Assembly: GCA_020629715.1 (NCBI GenBank)
Contig: JAHDCU010000009.1
Location: 62,001 to 126,000, forward strand
Length of the DNA stretch: 64,000 nucleotides
Direction of reading: 5' to 3'
Origin: Saprospiraceae bacterium
GTDB taxonomy: Bacteria > Bacteroidota > Bacteroidia > Chitinophagales > Saprospiraceae
Positions 53,292-63,793 of this stretch are shown piece by piece. The first letter of the stretch is position 1. The number at the start of each line of letters is the position of its first letter. The notes beneath the pieces are model-generated. The model ran no database searches. It was not told the DNA's origin and saw only the letters and a program-made list of their open reading frames with translations. A program made the position numbers and the translations under genes.

Positions 53292-56200
53292 TTATCGCAC
53301 GATAGTAATCGATGACTTAAATGTGTATGTATCGAACTTCAAAATATAATAATACGTGTCTGGAGGTAATGCATCTCCACCAAATGTACCATCCCATCGC
53401 TCTTCATCAGTTTGATATCCATCTTTTTCATAGATGAGATTTCCCCATCTATTAAATACCTGAATAGTATTGTCAGGATAACCTTCTAAGCCTGGGAAAC
53501 GAAGTGCATCATTTTTACCATCGTCATTAGGTGTAATGATGGATATCTCCTTGAATATGGCAATCGGATCATCTACCACACAGATCTCTACTTGATCTTC
53601 AAACTCACATCCATTTGGATCAGTGATCATTACGGTATAAATGGTTGTAACATCAGGTATAACCACTGTATTCGCGAGTTCATCTGAGCCCACAATAGTC
53701 ATCTCATTATCCCAGTCATAAAACTCTCCTCCTGATGCCATCATTTCATACTCCTGACCTTCGACGATACAAGTATCTGGACCAGCTGTGACGCTGGCAG
53801 GAGATATAATGGGTACTTCAACCATGACAATATCTTCATTATTGGGACAGTCGTCTGATATGGTCACTGTATAACTTGTGGTCGCGTCTGGCATGGCGAT
53901 CACTTCTGCTCCTTCAGTACCAGAAAGAGTTCCATCTGTATTATCCCACTCGTATGATAGTCCGCCTGACGCAGTCAATGTTACCTCACCTCCTGGACAT
54001 GCACCCTCTGCACTGAGACTTACTGATCCTTCAACGATAGGCTCGAATATTGCTGTGATCTGATCTTCGCTTGGACAGTTGGCACTATTAGTAACAGTCA
54101 CTGAATATGTCGTGGATGACTGTTCATTTTCATTTGGATTTTCGATCGTAATACTAGAAGATTGATCACCAGTAGACCATGCATAACTTGTATGTATCCC
54201 AGCTGATATTTCAACCGAAGTCCCTGGACAGAGATTCAAATCATCTCCTAATTCTATATCTGGTGCCGCAACTGCCTGAACCGTGATCTGCGACTGTGCC
54301 GTACATCCTTCTGATGAACTTACGATCAAACCATAGGTACCTGATAAACTAGCCTCTATTTCACTATCCATCTCCGGCAGTAGCTCTCCATCCAATGACC
54401 ATTGGAAAGTTGATCCATTGGAAGTAGCACTTAAGGTCGTTGATTGTCCATCACAAAACTCTGTATCTCCATCCAGGGTTAAAGTTGGGCTTTGCCCGAC
54501 CTGAACGATTACGCTTGCAGAGTTGCTACAGTTATTTGTATTGGTTACGATAACTTCGTAGGTTCCTTCTTCTGATATTTCTATTGAACTTTGATTAGGA
54601 TTGATTCCTAAATCATTACCATCTCTAAAGTATTGATATTGATCTCCTGAGTTTCCTGTATCCGCATTAAGTGTATAGTTTTCACCATCACAAATACCTT
54701 GATTTTCACCTAAGTCAAGTACAGGAAGTGCATTAACCGTAACGGTAGACATTTGTGAGACTTCACACCCATCTTTTTCTACTGTTGCTGTATATTCTCC
54801 CGCCTCCGTGACGCTAAGTGTTGTTCCTGATTCCCCATTGATAACATTACCATTCAAATTCCAAACTACAGTTGTCTCCGTAGTGGTTGCCGTGAGAGTA
54901 GACATTTCTCCTTCACAAAAAGCAACATCTCCAGATAATGACAGTGCTGGTCCTTGGGTAACAATAATTTCATCAGAAGAAGAGCAACCATTACTGTTGG
55001 TGACAATGAGGCTATAAGTACCCGCTTCGCTCACTTGAATTGCTGATTGACCTGGATTAGTATTGATAATCGAGCCATTCAATAAAAACTGATAGTCTTC
55101 ATTCTCTCCTACATTGATAGCAGATAAGGTAACTTCGCTACCGTTACAGACTACTGTTTCGCCGTCAATATCAGCATTAGGTAATTCAAAAACCTCGACA
55201 ACACTGCTTGCTGTTGCCTCACAATCGGTAACTCCACCGACTACCGCCGTATATGTACCAGATTCCGTAGCCTCTAATTCTAGATCTGTAGCACCTGGTA
55301 TCTCTACACCATCCAATAGCCATTGTATATTATCTCCATTGGTTGTGGCTACCAAAGTGGTGCTTCCTCCCTCACAAAACGATTCATCATCAGATACTGA
55401 TAATGTAGGTCCTGGCACAAAGTTGACAAATATAGCATCTGATCCTGTGCAGAGACCACCATTGATTGCGGTCAGAATGTAGGTGCCAGGATTAGTTACG
55501 ATAAGACTTGCCTCTTGACTTAAGACACCGTTTTGGCCAGCTTGTCGCCATTCATAAACGTCAGCCTCATAATCAGTACTTAGCATGACTTCACTATCGA
55601 TACAGGCAATGATATCATCTCCAAGACTGAATTCTGGAGTCTCTATTTTAATGATTCTTAAAGAATCTATTGCTTCGCAACCGATTTGATTAGTACCACT
55701 GATGGTAAAAAGTCCCTCTTCTGAAGTAACGTGAAAATTTTCTCCTGTAGGGGAAAACTCCATACCATCTCTACGCCAAGTCAAATCCGTATCAGGATCT
55801 TCTATTTGTATGATATAGCTGAGGTCTTCGTCACAATAGGATACCTCGTCCTGATCAAAAAATGATACAATGGGGTCTGGGATATAAGATACGGTGATGA
55901 CATCTGTGCTTGAACATTCAAACTCATTAGTCGCGGTTACGCGATATTGACCAGATTGACTGATTTCGAGCATTGGTCCAGTTTCATTTAGAAGGATACC
56001 AGTCCCTAGTCTAAACCAGCGATAAGTATTATTTTCATCACCGCCATCAAGAGTTATGTCGACTCCGGTACATTCACTGATATCATCTCCTAATTCTAAC
56101 TCGGGCAATTCATTAACATCCAAAATAAATGAATCTCGAATACTACAACCTAATTCATTTGTTACCTCAATAATGTACTCACCCTCTTCTATGACCTCAT

Positions 56201-59200
56201 ATCTTGAAGGACTGACGGGAGTTACGACTACATTATCTAGTGTAGTCACTATATTATCATCTGATGCCAATACGGTGAAAGTATGACTTTCATCAGCACA
56301 AATACTTGCATCATTTAGGGGTAAAACTTCAGGATTTTCTGAAAATATTATGGTCACACTTTCTCTTTTGGAGCATCCGGTTGAATTAGTGACTAATACA
56401 CTATACAAACCCTCTTGTTCAACTTGTAATTGATTAGACTCATTATCGATACTTATATCGTTGAGCATCCATTCATAGGACTCACCGCTACTACCAGCAT
56501 CAAGTATAATCATATCACCTGCACAGGAAACGCGGTCATCACCAAGGTTTATTTCTATTGGGCAACAGTTTTCAGGAGCGGGTATAAAAGCTTCTAAAGT
56601 TCTCGAGCAAAACGCATCTTCTTCAAAACCTATTTCAATATTTTTAGAATCACCATCAGAGGTTAATCCAGTTATCATGACAGACTGAGGACTTCCTGTA
56701 ATAGGAAATAATTGATCATTGACTATTAAATTTCCTGAAGAGGGTGGGAGCTCATACGTTATGATCAATTCTTGAGAGAATAAGTTGTTCATTGGGTCAC
56801 AATCTCCTTGATTGCCGAGCACAACTTCTCCAATAAAACAAGAGGTTTCAATGGTTAACTCTTTATAATTAGAAGATAGTAATTGACAAGAGCCAGTGAG
56901 TAAAACTTCAAATAGTGTTTTTCCTACCAATGAATTAAGATCTAATACATTTGGAGGTGTAGGTCCACTTTGCTTATATGACAAACCATAGACTTGATAG
57001 GTATCAGGTGTCAGATTGGTAAAATCAGCATCTACACTTTGAGCCTCGATTATTTTTGTCAATGGAGATATCGCGATATAGGTATATCCATAATCTGGAT
57101 TTTCTGTATCAGGATAAAATACTTTACCTGGTCCAGTGATGCTATTGATTTTAACATCGATACTGGCATCAGCACCATATGAGTAAAATACAATTCTGTA
57201 GTCCGTGCAGGACTCCAAAGCAATTGACGGATCAAGTCTCCTAACAGAGGAACTATTGTTATCAACACGTTCTGCGGCTGCACCTATAAAAGATGCACAA
57301 GCATTATTTGGATCATAATCATCATTGGTATGTAAGGAGAAAAAGCTAAACTGATCATTAAAATCGTGCTGCATATCAAAATTATATATACCCGCTTGAC
57401 CAACACTAATTATAACAGATTCGGATCTCCGAGTACTTACTTGAGAACAAGTGGTGCCTCCTGGAGCATATACTACAAGATCCGATACTTGTGAAGCAGA
57501 TGTAATGGTACGGACGATATCCTTTACTTCATCTCCAGCTATATAGGATAGGTCTAGATCCAGATCAGGTGATCCGAAAGGAATGGTTTCCGTCTCATTA
57601 TTACAAAGACTGCTCTCTTGAGCGATACAATCTGAAGCAATAGTAATATTTTCTTTACTAATGGCATAAAACTGGAAACAGGGGTTATCACGACAGATGA
57701 CTCTTATTCTAGCAAATTCGGTATTGACTATACCAGGAGGTAGTTGTATTGAGATAGATTCTTGGTTATAGTCTATGTCTTCTGCTATGGTCAAAGCATA
57801 AGTTTGCCCCCCATCAAGAGAAACCTCAATATTAACACGATCACATAAGCTAGCTGTTCCATTAGTCTCCCATGTGAGATTATATGTTTCTCCAGCAGTG
57901 AGGGTTTCACCACCTACGGGAAAGGTCATCTCTAAAGGACCCATCGGAGAAACCTCTATAGAGATAACATCAATACCTACAGCACCAGCTCCCTGATTAT
58001 GATCTCGAGCGGTAAGCCTCATGTTGATTTCTCTTCCCACTTTAGGTAATACATCAAATTCATATGAGGGATTGTTATACAAAACATCTTCTGACGGGAA
58101 ATACCTTACGGGAGATGATGAAGGTGGATAACTTCTAAACAATGGAGCTAAAGGTGAAAATGCGGCAAAATCTCCTATAAAGCCTTGTGTCGGTGTATTG
58201 GGTCCATCTTCGTCATATTGTTCCCAGCTATAAGAGATATTAGCACTGTCATTATCTTCTACAGATCCTTCTAGTATAAATGGAGTCTCTTTAGGTATTT
58301 CATAATTTAGATTACAAGGATTAGCATTCACTTGAGGAATATCATTTTGGGTGTCTTCCGTAATGGCGCAAGATCCTACACCATTCATATGAGCGATCAT
58401 CTGCTGTAGGCTATGTGTATGAAAGTAACTATCATTGGCCTCGTTGGTTGGGATATTTTGGTCTGAACCACAGATACCATTATATGACATAATCGTGGTT
58501 CCACTTCCTATTTCATAAGAGGTAGTTTCACCAATATTGTCGTCACAAGAACTACCATCTCCATTGAAAGTATGTTGGGCACCAAACATATGACCGATTT
58601 CATGACCAAATAACTGTATCCAACCAACACCTGTATTGTTGAAAGAGCCACTCCAGCCTCCTGCTTTGGTCGGGATGGTGCCATTTTCTCGACATACAGA
58701 ACTTAATCTTGCAACTCCTCCGCTTGACCAACCGTCACCGCTTGCAGATCTATGAAGAACATGACCAATATCATAATTATTGATATTAAAATGCATATCT
58801 ACTGCCTCTACAGCTTGTGTAACTCTACCATCGCCACCCATTTCATCAGGAGTAAAAATATCCGTTGTAGAATTTGTGTAAAAGAAAGGGTTTAGTAATT
58901 GAAAATTTACCGCCAATTCATCTTCGTAAATCACTTCTAAGTTATTGACAGATGAGGTCACCACATTCATAGCATTGGAAATACTTCCTCCATTCAACTC
59001 AACAAACTCTCCAGTAGTCACTATAGCAAGCCTATAAGTACGTTTTACGTCACCATTTTCTATTACATTCATTTTACTAGTAGGATAGGGTTCTGAGTTC
59101 TGATCAGCTAAGCCTTTGATACTGTGATCAGAGCCACATTTATGTGGTAATACATTGGACTCTATGTATCTTTCTAGATATTCTCCGCCTTGGTTAGTCC

Positions 59201-59546
59201 AAACAGAAGCCTGTGAGCCATGCTTTATAAACAAGTTTATATAGTCTCCAGATATAGTAAGAGCTCCAGTACTAGTAGAATTGGAATCATAAATTTTAAA
59301 AGTCTGTATACTAGGAAATCGTTCTTTGGTTTTCTTGGCTAACAGATTTTTGCGTTGGGCCGTAAGTTTGATTTCACCAGCTTGATTTTCTGCACTTATC
59401 GTAAATGTCGACCCTATTCGGAGATCAGTGTCTTCAGCAGACTTTATGAGGTCTTCTGTTTTGATTTTGAACAAAGGACTGTGCTGTGCGGATAATTGGA
59501 ATAAAGAAAAGATAAGCAATAAAATAGTGTGGAATAGACACTTCAT
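53292..59546 (-). CDS. Giant secreted reprolysin-like metalloprotease with Ig-like repeats and T9SS type B tail
   Basis: A 2084-residue secreted protein with signal peptide (1-21). The prodomain-like part (about 22-160) is followed by an M12B/reprolysin domain (about 165-395) with H315-E-I-G-H319-x5-H325 (FGHEIGHMFGAQH) and the Met-turn TIMSYNG. A Fn3/Ig-like stretch follows (about 400-640), then further domains and, from about 1050 to 1960, roughly ten imperfect Ig/SprB-like repeats of 80-90 residues, each with phrases such as SGTYTAVV or TNSNGCS. The end (about 2000-2084) is the gliding-motility C-terminal domain (TPNDDGKNDALRFPG, FNRWGNLIYE). Type IX secretion to the surface is expected, with the PorP/SprF gene following 20 bases later. 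Confidence 0.93.
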   Translation of the reverse strand: MKCLFHTILLLIFSLFQLSAQHSPLFKIKTEDLIKSAEDTDLRIGSTFTISAENQAGEIKLTAQRKNLLAKKTKERFPSIQTFKIYDSNSTSTGALTISGDYINLFIKHGSQASVWTNQGGEYLERYIESNVLPHKCGSDHSIKGLADQNSEPYPTSKMNVIENGDVKRTYRLAIVTTGEFVELNGGSISNAMNVVTSSVNNLEVIYEDELAVNFQLLNPFFYTNSTTDIFTPDEMGGDGRVTQAVEAVDMHFNINNYDIGHVLHRSASGDGWSSGGVARLSSVCRENGTIPTKAGGWSGSFNNTGVGWIQLFGHEIGHMFGAQHTFNGDGSSCDDNIGETTSYEIGSGTTIMSYNGICGSDQNIPTNEANDSYFHTHSLQQMIAHMNGVGSCAITEDTQNDIPQVNANPCNLNYEIPKETPFILEGSVEDNDSANISYSWEQYDEDGPNTPTQGFIGDFAAFSPLAPLFRSYPPSSSPVRYFPSEDVLYNNPSYEFDVLPKVGREINMRLTARDHNQGAGAVGIDVISIEVSPMGPLEMTFPVGGETLTAGETYNLTWETNGTASLCDRVNIEVSLDGGQTYALTIAEDIDYNQESISIQLPPGIVNTEFARIRVICRDNPCFQFYAISKENITIASDCIAQESSLCNNETETIPFGSPDLDLDLSYIAGDEVKDIVRTITSASQVSDLVVYAPGGTTCSQVSTRRSESVIISVGQAGIYNFDMQHDFNDQFSFFSLHTNDDYDPNNACASFIGAAAERVDNNSSSVRRLDPSIALESCTDYRIVFYSYGADASIDVKINSITGPGKVFYPDTENPDYGYTYIAISPLTKIIEAQSVDADFTNLTPDTYQVYGLSYKQSGPTPPNVLDLNSLVGKTLFEVLLTGSCQLLSSNYKELTIETSCFIGEVVLGNQGDCDPMNNLFSQELIITYELPPSSGNLIVNDQLFPITGSPQSVMITGLTSDGDSKNIEIGFEEDAFCSRTLEAFIPAPENCCPIEINLGDDRVSCAGDMIILDAGSSGESYEWMLNDISIDNESNQLQVEQEGLYSVLVTNSTGCSKRESVTIIFSENPEVLPLNDASICADESHTFTVLASDDNIVTTLDNVVVTPVSPSRYEVIEEGEYIIEVTNELGCSIRDSFILDVNELPELELGDDISECTGVDITLDGGDENNTYRWFRLGTGILLNETGPMLEISQSGQYRVTATNEFECSSTDVITVSYIPDPIVSFFDQDEVSYCDEDLSYIIQIEDPDTDLTWRRDGMEFSPTGENFHVTSEEGLFTISGTNQIGCEAIDSLRIIKIETPEFSLGDDIIACIDSEVMLSTDYEADVYEWRQAGQNGVLSQEASLIVTNPGTYILTAINGGLCTGSDAIFVNFVPGPTLSVSDDESFCEGGSTTLVATTNGDNIQWLLDGVEIPGATDLELEATESGTYTAVVGGVTDCEATASSVVEVFELPNADIDGETVVCNGSEVTLSAINVGENEDYQFLLNGSIINTNPGQSAIQVSEAGTYSLIVTNSNGCSSSDEIIVTQGPALSLSGDVAFCEGEMSTLTATTTETTVVWNLNGNVINGESGTTLSVTEAGEYTATVEKDGCEVSQMSTVTVNALPVLDLGENQGICDGENYTLNADTGNSGDQYQYFRDGNDLGINPNQSSIEISEEGTYEVIVTNTNNCSNSASVIVQVGQSPTLTLDGDTEFCDGQSTTLSATSNGSTFQWSLDGELLPEMDSEIEASLSGTYGLIVSSSEGCTAQSQITVQAVAAPDIELGDDLNLCPGTSVEISAGIHTSYAWSTGDQSSSITIENPNENEQSSTTYSVTVTNSANCPSEDQITAIFEPIVEGSVSLSAEGACPGGEVTLTASGGLSYEWDNTDGTLSGTEGAEVIAMPDATTSYTVTISDDCPNNEDIVMVEVPIISPASVTAGPDTCIVEGQEYEMMASGGEFYDWDNEMTIVGSDELANTVVIPDVTTIYTVMITDPNGCEFEDQVEICVVDDPIAIFKEISIITPNDDGKNDALRFPGLEGYPDNTIQVFNRWGNLIYEKDGYQTDEERWDGTFGGDALPPDTYYYILKFDTYTFKSSITIVR

Positions 59547-59655
59547 CTATGTTTCAGCTTTATTGGTAAAGTAATGAGAGGGTGCATCATTAACGACCCT
59601 TAATCACAATTTATAAAAAGAAGAGCGCAAAAAAAAGGACAAACTATAAAACGAA

Positions 59656-60117
59656 TTATCTAGTTGCACATTCAATAATGGCAGACATGTTAACGAAAAG
59701 GATTTCTCGTCCTACGGCAGATATCGAACTCTCGTCATCTAGGACCAAAGAATCTTCTACAAATGCTAAAAGCTCCTCCTCCTTAGATTTATCAAAAAAT
59801 ATAGTGACACGATCTCTGAAAGTATTGCTATTGGCCTGTTGCATCATCATCCAATGGACTTCCTCTTGATCTTCGATTTTTTTGACAGGAATAAGATCCA
59901 AAGGTTTATCAATGCTACGCTCTATAGATCCAAAGATCACAAGGGTCATAAAGATCATGAGGTCGTATTCCTCTTGAAGTAAGACTTCGAAGTTTTCAGA
60001 TTGATAGAATATAAATAGATCTTCTTGATTTGTAGTCAGAGACTCAAGATATGATTGGTAATAGCTTTCTTCTTCAAGAGCTAAGATGGTTTGTTCGATT
60101 ATTGCTTCTGATATCAT
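59656..60117 (-). CDS. Hypothetical cytosolic protein
   Basis: A 153-residue acidic protein without signal peptide. The N-terminal half is helical (ISEAIIEQTILALEEESYYQ) and the end strand-rich. No family is recognised. It lies 16 bases after the aspartoacylase-like gene, so both form one transcript, and it may serve that enzyme. Confidence 0.6.
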   Translation of the reverse strand: MISEAIIEQTILALEEESYYQSYLESLTTNQEDLFIFYQSENFEVLLQEEYDLMIFMTLVIFGSIERSIDKPLDLIPVKKIEDQEEVHWMMMQQANSNTFRDRVTIFFDKSKEEELLAFVEDSLVLDDESSISAVGREILFVNMSAIIECATR

Positions 60118-60133
60118 GAGCTCTGTTTTTAAA

Positions 60134-61111
60134 TTAATAACCAGATAAAGACTTCACCAGAAAAAATCCATCTTCTCCCTGCTTTTGATAGAGGGGCATC
60201 AGGATATGAGAGTCTTCAATTATCTTAACATCTCCATCATCGTCATGGGCCACCACCTCGTCTTTAAATACTTTTTGAAAATTTTGGTAGTTAGGTAACA
60301 TCTCAAATGATGTTTTATCCTTTATATCCTTTCGATAGATGAGTTCAGCCACTTTCGGCAGATCTTTTGAATACTCGATAAGTAGTTTATCGTGTTGATT
60401 TTCAATGTGTTCACCTTTTACACAACCTATGGTACGCATACAATTGGTGAGCGCGGCGATTGCCCGATTTACAGATAAAGCTTCATCATGCTGGCCGGAC
60501 TCAAAAGTTAATCCTATAGTAGGAATACCTAGGTTTTCGGTAGTAAAATAGTGAAGGCTAGTGCCTTCTAGACCATGAAGTAATCCTTTTATAACCGGCG
60601 CATGCAGTTCTACGGCAATATTGATACTCTCGGGGTCATCGGTACAAATGGTGAATATGCCCCCTTTAGATGATGTGGTATGCAGATCGAGTACTACGAT
60701 TTTTTCTGGCTTCAGCCTCAAAATGTAATCTTCAATAATTTCTAAGTTTTCTATAATCTCTATTTGCTCTGGTGTAAGAGATTCATAACTTTTATATTTG
60801 AATTGATCAATGTTGGTTTTGATCCACTGCCTATTTAGGTCGCGATTTATGTATCGTTTTCCTTCATTGTATGCTCGGAAGTTACCAATCAGGCCTAGCA
60901 TATTTCCATGAAATGTAAAATCAGGATTGGTAATGGGTTCTACTTCTAGCATTTTAGCCATGAGCTCTAGTGCCTTTACTCCAGCGGGTTCGTTACCATG
61001 CATTGCACCGAACACTATTAAAAGAGGACCAGGGTGGTCACCGTTATAATCTAATATTATTCGTTCGTTTTCTTTCAATTTTTCTACTTGTTCTTCAGCA
61101 AAGATGTACAA
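60134..61111 (-). CDS. Succinylglutamate desuccinylase / aspartoacylase family zinc enzyme
   Basis: A 325-residue M14-type zinc hydrolase. The ligands are His38 and Glu41 in FGAMHGNEPAG and His144 in VVLDLHTTSS; KRYINRDLNRQW (about 85-96) is the substrate-binding NRD motif. The catalytic Glu is in GLTFESGQHDEALS. The family removes acyl groups from amino acids (aspartoacylase, AstE). No other arginine-degradation gene is nearby, so the substrate is open. Confidence 0.88.
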   Translation of the reverse strand: MYIFAEEQVEKLKENERIILDYNGDHPGPLLIVFGAMHGNEPAGVKALELMAKMLEVEPITNPDFTFHGNMLGLIGNFRAYNEGKRYINRDLNRQWIKTNIDQFKYKSYESLTPEQIEIIENLEIIEDYILRLKPEKIVVLDLHTTSSKGGIFTICTDDPESINIAVELHAPVIKGLLHGLEGTSLHYFTTENLGIPTIGLTFESGQHDEALSVNRAIAALTNCMRTIGCVKGEHIENQHDKLLIEYSKDLPKVAELIYRKDIKDKTSFEMLPNYQNFQKVFKDEVVAHDDDGDVKIIEDSHILMPLYQKQGEDGFFLVKSLSGY

Positions 61112-61271
61112 TTACTGCGAAGCGACAAAGCTATTGAATTGAACCTTTGTAAGACAACTACCATTGTATTTTTCAATTGGGTACACTAATAATACGACAT
61201 TGTTTTATATTTAATGTATCCAAGATTTAATCAATAAAAGACGTCATTAAATCACATTTTTATTTAATAGA

Positions 61272-63032
61272 ATGTACATGAAATATCTGGTTAGTTTTCT
61301 TCTAATTTTTACTTACACAATATCCCTAGCACAGTCTGATAATATGACTTTGATGCATCAGTATAATCCTCCAAAACCAATATATGCAGGGGTAAAGTTT
61401 AACGATGTTTGGGGCTTTACTAGTGCTAATAATGAGTATGCACTGATAGGAACTGCAACTTCAATAGATATAATGAGAGTCAACTCATGTAATAATCCTG
61501 TAGTGGTAGACACGATATCTTCTAACGCTTCAGGCGCTCCAGGGTCAGGTGAGTCAGTTATCTGGAGAGATATCAAAACCTATGGAAGTTATGCATATGC
61601 GGTATGCGACGGATGCAATGAGGGCATGAAAATCATTGATCTCAGTGATGTAGATAATGGTAATGTAAGTCACAGCGTTATATCTAATGATTTTTCATCA
61701 GCACATAATATTTATATTGATGAGTTAAACGCCAAGCTTTACGTTTGTGGGGGTAATTTTGGGAATGGGATAGATTTGTTGATTTATGATCTTTCTTCTC
61801 CAGCAGTACCTAGCTTATGTAAAAGGATAAACTTCAATGACCCTGATGGTGCTGGAGGTAATCCACCCCTCTCGACTACTGATTTTTATATTCACGACCT
61901 TTATGTTGAAAATAATATAGCGTATTGCTCTCATGGATATACAGGCATGTATGTATGGGATCTTTCGGGTCTCGATTGTTCGACGGGCATTGATAACTAT
62001 AGTATTGCCAATGAAGCAGATGTAAAATCATACTCCACAGGAGCTGGCCCAACAGGATATAACCATAGCTCTTGGAAGAGTGCAGATCGTATATATCTAG
62101 CAGAAGAAGTACCTACCGGAAGACCGATGATTGTTCTTCAAGAAACAGAGACGGATCTAGTCTTTAAATCTACCTTTAATAGTAAGCTTGTGTCATCGGC
62201 AAGTAACTTACCTACACCGCACAATCCTTTTGTCCACAATGATCTACTTTACATCTCATATTATGAAGATGGAATTCAAGTGTTTGATATTTCAAATCCT
62301 GATAGCCCTACACCTCACGCTTTTTTTGACACTTATAGTTTAAATAATTCTGGGAATTATTCTGGGACGGAAGGAAACTGGGGAGTTTATCCATTTTTTA
62401 ACTCAGGATGTATTATTGCCAACGATGTGACGTTTGGAACTCATTTTCTTATGTTGGGAAATATAACAGTCCCAGTAGAATGGTTAAGTTTTACTGCTAA
62501 TAATGTAAGAGGTAAAAATCTTATAAATTGGTCTACGGCAAGCGAACAAAACAATAGCCATTTTAACATCTTACGTAGTAGCGATGGTCATCGATATAAC
62601 CATATCGGACAGGTAAAAGGAGCAAATAATAGTAGTGATGTCAATGAATATTCTCATGCAGACCTTAATCCAATTGTCGGAAAGAACTACTATAAACTGG
62701 AGCAGGTAGATATGGATGGCAAAGTCACATATAGTGAAATCAGACTAGTAGATAATAAGATCACCACAGGAATGAAATTATCAATTTTCCCTAACCCTAC
62801 AAGAGATCAAATTACCATAAAAACTAATATTGATAGTCAAGGAAAAATATCTTTATCATTCTTAGATCAAAGAGGAAGACTACTGAAAACCCTCGACATT
62901 GAGGTACAAGACTTGAAAGAAGGTCTGAAATACAACATACCAGATGATTGGGTAGAGGGTACATATCATTTGGTTATTTATGATAGCAATAACCAAATAC
63001 TAGATAGATCAAGCATATCTGTTATTCGATAG
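61272..63032 (+). CDS. Secreted choice-of-anchor B beta-propeller with T9SS type A tail
   Basis: A 586-residue protein with signal peptide (YLVSFLLIFTYTISLAQ). Residues 30-390 are LVIVD-type repeats (KIIDLSDVDNGNV, VFDISNPDSPTPHAFFD), which form a propeller; the choice-of-anchor B start FNDVWGFTSANNEYALIG is visible. A Fn3-like domain (about 400-490, VEWLSFTANNVRGKNLINWS) precedes the T9SS type A sorting domain (about 505-586) with LSIFPNPTRDQITI. It should be surface-attached. Start at 61272; an ATG at 61278 is also possible. Confidence 0.9.
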   Translation: MYMKYLVSFLLIFTYTISLAQSDNMTLMHQYNPPKPIYAGVKFNDVWGFTSANNEYALIGTATSIDIMRVNSCNNPVVVDTISSNASGAPGSGESVIWRDIKTYGSYAYAVCDGCNEGMKIIDLSDVDNGNVSHSVISNDFSSAHNIYIDELNAKLYVCGGNFGNGIDLLIYDLSSPAVPSLCKRINFNDPDGAGGNPPLSTTDFYIHDLYVENNIAYCSHGYTGMYVWDLSGLDCSTGIDNYSIANEADVKSYSTGAGPTGYNHSSWKSADRIYLAEEVPTGRPMIVLQETETDLVFKSTFNSKLVSSASNLPTPHNPFVHNDLLYISYYEDGIQVFDISNPDSPTPHAFFDTYSLNNSGNYSGTEGNWGVYPFFNSGCIIANDVTFGTHFLMLGNITVPVEWLSFTANNVRGKNLINWSTASEQNNSHFNILRSSDGHRYNHIGQVKGANNSSDVNEYSHADLNPIVGKNYYKLEQVDMDGKVTYSEIRLVDNKITTGMKLSIFPNPTRDQITIKTNIDSQGKISLSFLDQRGRLLKTLDIEVQDLKEGLKYNIPDDWVEGTYHLVIYDSNNQILDRSSISVIR

Positions 63033-63071
63033 TACTTGTGTTTTAGGCTTTGGCATAATCTTTGGCTTTTT

Positions 63072-63653
63072 ATGATTATGTCGATTTCAATTAATAAAGC
63101 TATTGGGTCAGTCCTGTTTGCTGCTTGTGTTTGGTTATCAGCGATTGCATTTAAGTCATATGAATTAAGCCCTGCAGTTGATTACATAGATCAATATAGA
63201 GATCTTGCTATCGTAGAAATGCACCGCAGTGGAATACCTGCAAGCATCATCATGGCGCAAGGACTACTAGAGTCTAATAACGGATATAGTGAGTTAGCTA
63301 CCAAGGCCAACAATCACTTTGGTATCAAATGCAAGTCATATTGGAGAGGATCAACTTACTTTCACGAAGATGACGACTATGATCAAAAAGGAAATCTGAC
63401 AGAGTCATGCTTCAGAGCATATAATTCTTCTATAGACTCTTATGTTGACCACAGTAATTTTTTAATGCAATCTGATCGATATGCAGTGTTATTTACCTAT
63501 GCCAAGACAGACTATTTGCAATGGGCACATGGCTTAAAATCATGTGGATATGCTACAGATAAGAAATATGCTTATAAACTCATCAATAAAATAGAGCAAC
63601 ATCAGCTTTATTTACTGGACAACGCTCCTAATCCTGTAGTAAGAATCAACTAA
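63072..63653 (+). CDS. Glucosaminidase domain peptidoglycan hydrolase (GH73-like)
   Basis: From the ATG at 63072 the protein has 193 residues. An N-terminal hydrophobic segment (IGSVLFAACVWLSAIAF) anchors or exports it. The GH73/FlgJ-type domain shows SGIPASIIMAQGLLESNNGY (catalytic Glu), ANNHFGIKC, CFRAYNSSIDSYVDHSNFL and GYATDKKYAYKLINKIE. It likely cuts the glycan backbone of peptidoglycan. It lies directly after the choice-of-anchor gene on the same strand. Confidence 0.88.
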   Translation: MIMSISINKAIGSVLFAACVWLSAIAFKSYELSPAVDYIDQYRDLAIVEMHRSGIPASIIMAQGLLESNNGYSELATKANNHFGIKCKSYWRGSTYFHEDDDYDQKGNLTESCFRAYNSSIDSYVDHSNFLMQSDRYAVLFTYAKTDYLQWAHGLKSCGYATDKKYAYKLINKIEQHQLYLLDNAPNPVVRIN

Positions 63654-63793
63654 TTTTAGCTGCTGAGGAATTTATTATCCGCAAACTCCGTTTATATTTG
63701 TGAAGTCGGAGCCATAAGGAAAGGCTGGGATTCAATAAACCAATCTGTAGTGAATATTAGAACCGTTCGTTACCTTTTTTGAATTTAGACAAC

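Noticed and set aside
55114-55482. Plus-strand ORF of 122 residues inside the metalloprotease gene
   Set aside because: Shadow of the repeated Ig-like codons; no start signal or family.
53292-56600. Possible tandem DNA repeats
   Set aside because: The similarity is at the protein level (Ig-like domains of 80-90 residues) and not near-identical DNA.
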